From Chirona hameri (Eukaryota; Arthropoda; Thecostraca; Balanomorpha; Balanidae): a DNA stretch of 64,000 bases. Shown piece after piece: positions 34,052-46,000 of the stretch. The position numbers and the translations under genes are program-made. The stretch is from positions 28,501 through 92,500 of the forward strand of contig JAXIVJ010001946.1 of assembly GCA_036785665.1 (NCBI GenBank), in the 5' to 3' direction. The notes under the pieces are model-generated. The model had not been told where the DNA came from. It made no database searches and saw nothing but the letters and a program-made list of their open reading frames with translations. Within the stretch, counting starts at the first letter, position 1; every line of letters begins with the position of its first letter.

Positions 34052-37000
34052 GTACGGCGCCGGCTGGGGACCGGGGCAGGCATACCGAAGGGGAAACTCG
34101 TCCGGCCCAGGAACAGGAGGCAGCTTCCATCAGACCGGTACTGCTCCGGGGGGGGGGGGGGGGGGGAGAACTCGCCCGGCCCAGGAACAGGAGGCAGCGT
34201 CCATCAGACCGGTACTGCTCCGGGGGGTGGGGGGGGGAGAACTCGCCCGGCCCAGGAACAGGAGGCAGCGTCAATCAGACTGGTGCTGTTCCGGGGGGGG
34301 GACTCGCCCGGCCCAGGAACAGGAGGCAGCGTCCATCAGACTGGTACTGTTCCGGGGGAGGGGGGGGGGACTCGCCCGGCCCAGGAACAGGAGGCAGCGT
34401 CCATCAGACTGGTACTACTCCGGGGGAGGGGGGGGGGGACTCGGCCGGCCCAGGAACAGGAGGCAGCGTCCATCAGACCGGTACTGTTCCGGGGGAGGGG
34501 GGGAGAGAACTCGCCCGGCCCAGGAACAGGAGGCAGCGTCCATCAGACCGGTACTGTTCCGGGGGGGGGGGGGAGAACTCGCCCGGCCCAGGAACAGGAG
34601 GCAGCGTCAATCAGACTGGTACTGCTCCGGGGGAGGGGGGACTCGCCCGGCCCAGGAACAGGAGGCAGCGTCCATCAGACTGGTACTGTTCCGGGGGGGA
34701 CTCGCCCGGCCCAGGAACAGGAGGCAGCGTCCATCAGACTGGTGCTGTTCCGGGGGAGGGGGGGGGGGAGAACTCGCCCGGCCCAGGAACAGGAGGCAGC
34801 GTCCATCAGACTGGTACTGTTCCGGGGGGGACTCGCCCGGCCCAGGAACAGGAGGCAGCGTCCATCAGACTGGTGCTGTTCCGGGGGAGGGGGGGGGGGA
34901 GAACTCGCCCGGCCCAGGAACAGGAGGCAGCGTCCATCAGACTGGTACTGTTCCGGGGGGGACTCGCCCGGCCCAGGAACAGGAGGCAGCGTCCATCAGA
35001 CTGGTACTGTTCCGGGGGGGGGCTCGCCCGGCCCAGGAACAGGAGGCAGCGTCCATCAGACTGGTACTGTTCCGGGGGGGGAGGGGGCTCGCCCGGCCCA
35101 GGAACAGGAGGCAGCGTCCATCAGACTGGTACTGTTCCGGGGGGGGGCTCGCCCGGCCCAGGAACAGGAGGCAGCGTCCATCAGACTGGTACTGTTCCGA
35201 GGGAGGGGGGACTAGGACGGCGCAGGGACGGAGAGGCGGGGAAACGAACAGGGAAAGGGAGGAAGAGGCAGGGACAGGCCGGGCGCAGGGACGGAAGGAT
35301 CAGGGAAGTACGCAGGCAGAGCAGTTCAGTGTGGCCAGTTTGATGAAAATCGTTCCAGTGTTTGTGATGTTGGGATTGATTTGCATAGTCACGGGGGTTT
35401 ATTCCGTTACTTGTATGATCTGGGTGACTAAAAGTTGCCGATGAAACTCCATCCATAATTGTTTGATCAAAGTTTGTGATACATCTGTCGAGTACTTCCA
35501 GAGCTCGTTTTTTACCATGATCAAAGCCTGCCCTGTTTGTAGTGATCGCCGTAGTGATGGTCAAAGGTAACCAGACCTTCCAAAGGGTGACACCACCGCT
35601 GACGTCCTCTCCCAACAGGTGCTGCTCGGTGATGTGTCCGTGGACCGCTCGCTGCCTCTCATCTTCATCGGCGGCGTGCCCCGCTCTGGGACCACGCTGG
35701 CGCGCGTCATGTTGGACGCCCACCCGCTGGTGCGCTGCGGAGAGGAGACGCGCGTCATCCCGCGCATCCTCAGCATGTACTCCCACTGGAAGAAGTCGGC
35801 CAAGGAGAGCGTGCGGCTCGAGGAGGCCGGACTCAATGATGACGTGAGTTGGGATGGATGCGGACGACCTTCTGCTTGCGAAATGTCCTGATGCAACGGC
35901 ATAATCCGGCTACTGTTTAGATCCGGCACCGGAGTAATGATCTCACCATTACTGTTTAGATGGCACCGGAGTAGTGATCTCACCATGGCTAATGAATGGT
36001 ACTGCAAGCCAGATGTTATTCGATACTCACAGCTAAACGAATGTTTGTCCAGATTGCGTATTCGGTGTGAAAAGCTGGACTTGTTTAACTTAGCTATGCG
36101 ATGAGCTGAAGTCATGCAAGTTGTTTATGGACCATTTCGGTGAATAATAGGTATGCGGGAAACAGTTATGCAGTAGGTCTGGTTTGCTTTGCTGGCTGTT
36201 TTCTAAAAATTGAAGTAGTTTGAATTGAAGATTGAAGGATGCGTGTTTATTTGAATATAAGACAGTGCATTTGAATACTTTTTGTGGTTTGTCAAACTTA
36301 CATTGTTTACTTAAACATGTATAAAGTATGTTAAACCAAGTCCGTCAACTGCGCCGAGCGCCAAATTTCACTCTGCATTACTCGGCTGTGTGTGTGATCT
36401 TAGTATTGACGTGTCTGGGTTACATGTTTGATATCTCTGATCATTCTCTTCCCTGGTGCCACGTTTGTCGTTAGGTTCTGAACGCGGCCATCTCGTCCTT
36501 CATCCTGGAGGTAGTGGTGACATTCACATCCCTGGTGGCACGTTTGTCGTTAGGTTCTGAACGCGGCCATCTCGTCCTTCATCCTGGAGGTAGTGGTGAC
36601 ATTCACATCCCTGGTGGCACGTTTGTCGTTAGGTTCTGAACGCGGCCATCTCGTCCTTCATCCTGGAGGTAGTGGTGACATTCACATGCCTGGTGGCACG
36701 TTTGTCGTTAGGTTCTGAACGCGGCCATCTCGTCTTTCATCCTGGAGGTAGTGGTGACATTCTCTTCCCTGGTGCCACGTTTGTCGTTAGATTCTGAACG
36801 CGGCCATCTCGTCCTTCATCCTGGAGGTAGTGGTGACATTCACATCCCTGGTGCCACGTTTGTCGTTAGGCTCTGAACGCGGCCATCTCGTCCTCCATCC
36901 TGGAGGTAGTGGTGACATTCTCTTCCCTGGTGCCACGTTTGTCGTTAGGTTCTGAACGCGGCCATCTCGTCCTCCATCCTGGAGGTAGTGGTGACATTCA

Positions 37001-40000
37001 CATCCCTGGTGGCACGTTTGTCGTTAGGTTCTGAACGCGGCCATCTCGTCCTTCATCCTGGAGGTAGTGGTGACATTCTCTTCCCTGGTGCCACGTTTGT
37101 CGTTAGGTTCTGAACGCGGCCATCTCGTCCTTCATCCTGGAGGTAGTGGTGACATTCACATGCCTGGTGGCACGTTTGTCGTTAGGTTCTGAACGCGGCC
37201 ATCTCGTCCTCCATCCTGGAGGTAGTGGTGACATTCACATCCCTGGTGGCACATTTGTCGTTAGGTTCTGAACGCGGCCATCTCGTCCTTCATCCTGGAG
37301 GTAGTGGTGACATTCACATGCCTGGTGGCACGTTTGTCGTTAGGTTCTGAACGCGGCCATCTCGTCCTTCATCCTGGAGGTAGTGGTGACATTCACATGC
37401 CTGGTGCCACGTTTGTCGTTAGGTTCTGAACGCGGCCATCTCGTCCTTCATCCTGGAGGTAGTGGTGACATTCTCTTCCCTGGTGGCACGTTTGTCGTTA
37501 GGTTCTGAACGCGGCCATCTCGTCCTTCATCCTGGAGGTAGTGGTGACATTCACATCCCTGGTGCCACGTTTGTCGTTAGGTTCTGAACGCGGCCATCTC
37601 GTCCTTCATCCTGGAGGTAGTGGTGGCATTCACATGCCTGGTGCCACGTTTGTCGTTAGGTTCTGAACGCGGCCATCTCGTCCTCCATCCTGGAGGTAGT
37701 GGTGACATTCACATCCCTGGTGGCACGTTTGTCGTTAGGTTCTGAACGCGGCCATCTCGTCCTTCATCCTGGAGGTAGTGGTGACATTCTCTTCCCTGGT
37801 GCCACGTTTGTCGTTAGGTTCTGAACGCGGCCATCTCGTCCTTCATCCTGGAGGTAGTGGTGACATTCACATGCCTGGTGGCACGTTTGTCGTTAGGTTC
37901 TGAACGCGGCCATCTCGTCCTTCATCCTGGAGGTAGTGGTGACATTCACATCCCTGGTGGCACGTTTGTCGTTAGGTTCTGAACGCGGCCATCTCGTCCT
38001 CCATCCTGGAGGTAGTGGTGACATTCACATGCCTGGTGGCACGTTTGTCGTTAGGTTCTGAACGCGGCCATCTCGTCCTTCATCCTGGAGGTAGTGGTGA
38101 CATTCACATCCCTGGTGGCACGTTTGTCGTTAGGTTCTGAACGCGGCCATCTCGTCCTTCATCCTGGAGGTAGTGGTGACATTCACATCCCTGGTGGCAC
38201 GTTTGTCGTTAGGTTCTGAACGCGGCCATCTCGTCCTTCATCCTGGAGGTAGTGGTGACATTCTCTTCCCTGGTGGCACGTTTGTCGTTAGGTTCTGAAC
38301 GCGGCCATCTCGTCCTTCATCCTGGAGGTAGTGGTGACATTCACATGCCTGGTGCCACGTTTGTCGTTAGGTTCTGAACGCGGCCATCTCGTCCTTCATC
38401 CTGGAGGTAGTGGTGACATTCTCTTCCCTGGTGGCACGTTTGTCGTTAGGTTCTGAACGCGGCCATCTCGTCCTTCATCCTGGAGGTAGTGGTGACATTC
38501 TCATCCCTGGTGGCACGTTTGTCGTTAGGTTCTGAACGCGGCCATCTCGTCCTTCATCCTGGAGGTAGTGGTGACATTCACATGCCTGGTGGCACGTTTG
38601 TCGTTAGGTTCTGAGCGCGGCCATCTCGTCCTTCATCCTGGAGGTAGTGGTGACATTCACATGCCTGGTGGCACGTTTGTCGTTAGGTTCTGAACGCGGC
38701 CATCTCGTCCTTCATCCTGGAGGTAGTGGTGACATTCTCTTCCCTGGTGGCACGTTTGTCGTTAGGTTCTGAACGCGGCCATCTCGTCCTTCATCCTGGA
38801 GGTAGTGGTGACATTCACATCCCTGGTGGCACGTTTGTCGTTAGGTTCTGAACGCGGCCATCTCGTCCTTCATCCTGGAGGTAGTGGTGACATTCTCTTC
38901 CCTGGTGGCACGTTTGTCGTTAGGTTCTGAACGCGGCCATCTCGTCCTTCATCCTGGAGGTAGTGGTGACATTCACCTGCCTGGTGCCACGTTTGTCGTT
39001 AGGTTCTGAACGCGGCCATCTCGTCCTTCATCCTGGAGGTAGTGGTGACATTCACATGCCTGGTGGCACGTTTGTCGTTAGGTTCTGAACGCGGCCATCT
39101 CGTCCTTCATCCTGGAGGTAGTGGTGACATTCTCTTCCCTGGTGCCACGTTTGTCGTTAGGTTCTGAACGCGGCCATCTCGTCCTTCATCCTGGAGGTAG
39201 TGGTGACATTCTCTTCCCTGGTGCCACGTTTGTCGTTAGGTTCTGAACGCGGCCATCTCGTCCTTCATCCTGGAGGTAGTGGTGACATTCACATGCCTGG
39301 TGGCACGTTTGTCGTTAGGTTCTGAACGCGGCCATCTCGTCCTTCATCCTGGAGGTAGTGGTGACATTCTCTTCCCTGGTGCCACGTTTGTCGTTAGGTT
39401 CTGAACGCGGCCATCTCGTCCTCCATCCTGGAGGTAGTGGTGACATTCTCTTCCCTGGTGGCACGTTTGTCGTTAGGTTCTGAACGCGGCCATCTCGTCC
39501 TTCATCCTGGAGGTAGTGGTGACATTCTCTTCCCTGGTGCCACGTTTGTCGTTAGGTTCTGAACGCGGCCATCTCGTCCTTCATCCTGGAGGTAGTGGTG
39601 ACATTCACATGCCTGGTGCCACGTTTGTCGTTAGGTTCTGAACGCGGCCATCTCGTCCTTCATCCTGGAGGTAGTGGTGACATTCACATGCCTGGTGGCA
39701 CGTTTGTCGTTAGGTTCTGAACGCGGCCATCTCGTCCTTCATCCTGGAGGTAGTGGTGACATTCTCTTCCCTGGTGCCACGTTTGTCGTTAGGTTCTGAA
39801 CGCGGCCATCTCGTCCTTCATCCTGGAGGTAGTGGTGACATTCTCTTCCCTGGTGCCACGTTTGTCGTTAGGTTCTGAACGCGGCCATCTCGTCCTTCAT
39901 CCTGGAGGTGGTGGTGACATTCACATGCCTGGTGGCACGTTTGTCGTTAGGTTCTGAACGCGGCCATCTCGTCCTTCATCCTGGAGGTAGTGGTGACATT

Positions 40001-43000
40001 CACATCCCTGGTGGCACGTTTGTCGTTAGGTTCTGAACGCGGCCATCTCGTCCTTCATCCTGGAGGTAGTGGTGACATTCACATGCCTGGTGGCACGTTT
40101 GTCGTTAGGTTCTGAACGCGGCCATCTCGTCCTTCATCCTGGAGGTAGTGGTGACATTCACATCCCTGGTGGCACGTTTGTCGTTAGGTTCTGAACGCGG
40201 CCATCTCGTCCTTCATCCTGGAGGTAGTGGTGACATTCACATCCCTGGTGGCACGTTTGTCGTTAGGTTCTGAACGCGGCCATCTCGTCCTTCATCCTGG
40301 AGGTAGTGGTGACATTCACATGCCTGGTGGCACGTTTGTCGTTAGGTTCTGAACGCGGCCATCTCGTCCTTCATCCTGGAGGTAGTGGTGACATCCACAT
40401 GCCTGGTGGCACGTTTGTCGTTAGGTTCTGAACGCGGCCATCTCGTCCTTCATCCTGGAGGTAGTGGTGACATTCTCTTCCCTGGTGCCACGTTTGTCGT
40501 TAGGTTCTGAACGCGGCCATCTCGTCCTTCATCCTGGAGGTAGTGGTGACATTCACATCCCTGGTGGCACGTTTGTCGTTAGGTTCTGAACGCGGCCATA
40601 TCGTCCTTCATCCTGGAGGTAGTGGTGACATTCACATGCCTGGTGCCACGTTTGTCGTTAGGTTCTGAACGCGGCCATCTCGTCCTTCATCCTGGAGGTA
40701 GTGGTGACATTCACATCCCTGGTGGCACGTTTGTCGTTAGGTTCTGAACGCGGCCATCTCGTCCTTCATCCTGGAGGTAGTGGTGACATTCTCTTCCCTG
40801 GTGCCACGTTTGTCGTTAGGTTCTGAACGCGGCCATCTCGTCCTTCATCCTGGAGGTAGTGGTGACATTCACATCCCTGGTGCCACGTTTGTCGTTAGGT
40901 TCTAAACGCGGCCATCTCGTCCTTCATCCTGGAGGTAGTGGTGACATTCACATGCCTGGTGGCACGTTTGTCGTTTGGTTCTGAACGCGGCCATCTCGTC
41001 CTTCATCCTGGAGGTAGTGGTGACATTCTCTTCCCTGGTGCCACGTTTGTCGTTAGGTTCTGAACGCGGCCATCTCGTCCTTCATCCTGGAGGTAGTGGT
41101 GACATTCACATGCCTGGTGGCACGTTTGTCGTTAGGTTCTGAGCGCGGCCATCTCGTCCTTCATCCTGGAGGTAGTGGTGACATTCTCTTCCCTGGTGCC
41201 ACGTTTGTCGTTAGGTTCTGAACGCGGCCATCTCGTCCTTCATCCTGGAGGTAGTGGTGACATTCACATCCCTGGTGGCACGTTTGTCGTTAGGTTCTGA
41301 ACGCGGCCATCTCGTCCTTCATCCTGGAGGTAGTGGTGACATTCTCTTCCCTGGTGCCACGTTTGTCGTTAGGTTCTGAACGCGGCCATCTCGTCCTTCA
41401 TCTTGGAGGTAGTGGTGACATTCACATCCCTGGTGGCACGTTTGTCGTTAGGTTCTGAACGCGGCCATCTCGTCCTTCATCCTGGAGGTAGTGGTGACAT
41501 TCACATGCCTGGTGCCACGTTTGTCGTTAGGTTCTGAACGCGGCCATCTCGTCCTCCATCCTGGAGGTAGTGGTGACATTCTCTTCCCTGGTGGCACGTT
41601 TGTCGTTAGGTTCTGAACGCGGCCATCTCGTCCTCCATCCTGGAGGTAGTGGTGACATTCTCTTCCCTGGTGGCACGTTTGTCGTTAGGTTCTGAACGCG
41701 GCCATCTCGTCCTTCATCCTGGAGGTAGTGGTGACATTCACATCCCTGGTGGCACGTTTGTCGTTAGGTTCTGAACGCGGCCATCTCGTCCTTCATCCTG
41801 GAGGTAGTGGTGACATTCACATGCCTGGTGCCACGTTTGTCGTTAGGTTCTGAACGCGGCCATCTCGTCCTTCATCCTGGAGGTAGTGGCGACATTCACA
41901 TGCCTGGTGGCACGTTTGTCGTTAGGTTCTGAACGCGGCCATCTCGTCCTCCATCCTGGAGGTAGTGGTGACATTCACATCCCTGGTGGCACGTTTGTCG
42001 TTAGGTTCTGAACGCGGCCATCTCGTCCTTCATCCTGGAGGTAGTGGTGACATTCACATCCCTGGTGGCACGTTTGTCGTTAGGTTCTGAACGCGGCCAT
42101 CTCGTCCTTCATCCTGGAGGTAGTGGTGACATTCACATCCCTGGTGGCACGTTTGTCGTTAGGTTCTGAACGCGGCCATCTCGTCCTTCATCCTGGAGGT
42201 AGTGGTGACATTCTCTTCCCTGGTGCCACGTTTGTCGTTAGGTTCTGAACGCGGCCATCTCGTCCTCCATCCTGGAGGTAGTGGTGACATTCTCTTCCCT
42301 GGTGCCACGTTTGTCGTTAGGTTCTGAACGCGGCCATCTCGTCCTTCATCCTGGAGGTAGTGGTGACATTCTCTTCCCTGGTGCCACGTTTGTCGTTAGG
42401 TTCTGAACGCGGCCATCTCGTCCTTCATCCTGGAGGTAGTGGTGACATTCACATCCCTGGTGGCACGTTTGTCGTTAGGTTCTGAACGCGGCCATCTCGT
42501 CCTTCATCCTGGAGGTAGTGGTGACATTCTCTTCCCTGGTGGCACGTTTGTCGTTAGGTTCTGAACGCGGCCATCTCGTCCTTCATCCTGGAGGTAGTGG
42601 TGACATTCACATCCCTGGTGCCACGTTTGTCGTTAGGTTCTGAACGCGGCCATCTCGTCCTTCATCCTGGAGGTAGTGGTGACATTCTCTTCCCTGGTGC
42701 CACGTTTGTCGTTAGGTTCTGAACGCGGCCATCTCGTCCTTCATCCTGGAGGTAGTGGTGACATTCACATCCCTGGTGCCACGTTTGTCGTTAGGTTCTG
42801 AACGCGGCCATCTCGTCCTTCATCCTGGAGGTAGTGGTGACATTCTCTTCCCTGGTGGCACGTTTGTCGTTAGGTTCTGAACGCGGCCATCTCGTCCTCC
42901 ATCCTGGAGGTAGTGGTGACATTCTCTTCCCTGGTGCCACGTTTGTCGTTAGGTTCTGAACGCGGCCATCTCGTCCTTCATCCTGGAGGTAGTGGTGACA

Positions 43001-46000
43001 TTCTCTTCCCTGGTGCGACGTTTGTCGTTAGGTTCTGAACGCGGCCATCTCGTCCTTCATCCTGGAGGTAGTGGTGACATTCACATCCCTGGTGCCACGT
43101 TTGTCGTTAGGTTCTGAACGCGGCCATCTCGTCCTTTATCCTGGAGGTAGTGGTGACATTCTCTTCCCTGGTGGCACGTTTGTCGTTAGGTTCTGAACGC
43201 GGCCATCTCGTCCTCCATCCTGGAGGTAGTGGTGACATTCTCTTCCCTGGTGGCACGTTTGTCATTAGGTTCTGAACGCGGCCATCTCGTCCTCCATCCT
43301 GGAGGTAGTGGTGACATTCTCTTCCCTGGTGGCACGTTTGTCGTTAGGTTCTGAACGCGGCCATCTCGTCCTCCATCCTGGAGGTAGTGGTGACATTCTC
43401 TTCCCTGGTGCCACGTTTGTCGTTAGGTTCTGAACGCGGCCATCTCGTCCTTCATCCTGGAGGTAGTGGTGACATTCACATCCCTGGTGGCACGTTTGTC
43501 GTTAGGTTCTGAACGCGGCCATCTCGTCCTTCATCCTGGAGGTAGTGGTGACATTCTCTTCCCTGGTGCCACGTTTGTCGTTAGGTTCTGAACGCGGCCA
43601 TCTTGTCCTTCATCCTGGAGGTGGTGGTGACATTCACATGCCTGGTGGCACGTTTGTCGTTAGGTTCTGAACGCGGCCATCTCGTCCTTCATCCTGGAGG
43701 TGGTAGTGAAGCACGGCGAGCCGGCGCAGCGGCTCTGCAACAAGGACCCGTTCACCATCAAGTCTGCCGCGTACCTGCACCAGCTGTTCCCGCGCGCCAA
43801 GTTCATCTTCATGGTGCGCGACGGCCGCGCCACGGTCCACTCCATCATATCACGGCACGTGAGTAGTGGAGAACCAGGGCCGACCAGCTGTCACGGGCCG
43901 CACCACGGTCTACTCCATCATATCGCGGCACGTGAGTAGTGGAGAACCAGGGCCGACCAGCTGTCACGGGCCACGACGGCCGCGCCACGGTCTACTCCAT
44001 CATATCGCGGCACGTGAGTAGTGGAGAACCAGGGCCGACCAGCTGTCACGGGCCGCGCCACGGTCCACTCCATCATATCACGGCACGTGAGTAGCGGAGA
44101 ACCAGAGCCGACCAGCTGTCACGGGCCGCGCCACGGTCCACTCCATCATATCACGGCACGTGAGTAGTGGAGAACCAGAGCCGACCAGCTGTCACGGGCC
44201 GCGCCACGGTCCACTCCATCATATCACGGCACGTGAGTAGTGGAGAACCAGGACCGACCAGCTGTCACGGGCCGCGCCACGGTCCACTCCATCATATCAC
44301 GGCACGTGAGTAGCGGAGAACCAGGACCGACCAGCTGTCACGGGCCGCGCCACGGTCCACTCCATCATATCACGGCACGTGAGTAGTGGAGAACCAGGGC
44401 CGACCAGCTGTCACGGGCCGCGCCACGGTCCACTCCATCATATCGCGGCACGTGAGTAGTGGAGAACCAGGGCCGACCAGCTGTCACGGGCCGCACCACG
44501 GTCTACTCCATCATATCGCGGCACGTGAGTAGTGGAGAACCAGGGCCGACCAGCTGTCACGGGCCACGACGGCCGCGCCACGGTCCACTCCATCATATCG
44601 CGGCACGTGAGTAGTGGAGAACCAGGGCCGACCAGCTGTCACGGGCCGCGCCACGGTCCACTCCATCATATCACGGCACGTGAGTAGTGGAGAACCAGGG
44701 CCGACCAGCTGTCACTGGCCGCGCCACGGTCCACTCCATCATATCACGGCACGTGAGTAGTGGAGAACCAGGACCGACCAGCTGTCACGGGCCGCGCCAC
44801 GGTCCACTCCATCATATCACGGCACGTGAGTAGCGGAGAACCAGAGCCGACCAGCTGTCACGGGCCGCGCCACGGGCCGCGCCACGGGCCGCGCCACGGT
44901 CCACTCCATCATATCACGGCACGTGAGTAGCGGAGAACCAGAGCCGACCAGCTGTCACGGGCCGCGCCACGGTCCACTCCATCATATCACGGCACGTGAG
45001 TAGTGGAGAACCAGGGCCGACCAGCTGTCACGGGCCACGGGAGCACAACAGGCGGACATAGCACCGATATCGTACAACACGAGAGTAGTGGGACTGGGCC
45101 ACGGAAGAGGGACCCGGGTGACCGATTTATTGATAACGCGTGAGTTCTGTCTTATGTGTCTGTTTGCATTGCTTATGTAAATATGTTAATATGTCTGTCG
45201 CAGGTGACCATCACCGGGTTCGACCTGAAGAACCACCGTCAGTGCATGCAGCGTTGGAACACAGCCATCGAGACTATGAACAAGCAGTGCCTGCTGCTGG
45301 GCCGGCAGTGGTGCTTGCGCGTGCCGTACGAGCAGCTGGTGCTGCACCCTCGCGAGTGGATGCAGCGCGTGCTGCGCTTCCTGGATGTGCCCTGGAACGA
45401 CACCGTGCTGCACCACGAGCAGGCCATCAACAAGCCGGGCGGCGTGTCGCTATCAAAGTCAGTTACGCCGCCTCCGCCACCGCCTCCGCCACCGCCTCCG
45501 CCACCGCCTCCGCCACCGCCGCCGCTGCATGTGTGCCCCTGTTCCTTCAAAATTGGCGCTAAGCTTATTTTTAAGGGACTTAAAGGGACTGTCCCACCTT
45601 TGTGAAAGTTGTCGAATCACACTTAATTGTATGTCTACATGTCAGGCGAGGTCAGCTGAACATGTTCGTAAACTTTTTCCCGAAAAAAAATTATCTTGGA
45701 AGATATTAAACTTTTAGTTTTAAGCGAAAAGTTGGGTTAGTGACGTCATATGATTTTTTTTAATAACAGGAAAATCCTTTGTGCTGCCAAATATATGGCA
45801 CAATTTTGTGTCGACATCTACTGCGCAGCAAAAGCGAACCACCCGGTGTCTAGATTGGCTTAGATTGCGAACCACCCGGGGATCGAGAAATGAAAGACGA
45901 AAATATTCCAAGGCTTAACCCTCGCCCTACGGGGGTCCTTAAACGATCCCCCCCCCCCCCCCCCCCCCTGAGGTTTTTCTTGTATAACGTTTTAGACATG

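Noticed and set aside
33889..35444. ORFs of 405-484 codons after Tpst exon 1
   Set aside because: They read through the exon 1 edge array in several frames. Only the first 47 codons of the frame starting at 33911 fit TPST.
45156..45605. Exon 4 frame continuing as poly-proline
   Set aside because: The conserved TPST sequence resumes in exon 5. The proline run is a trinucleotide-type repeat just past the donor.
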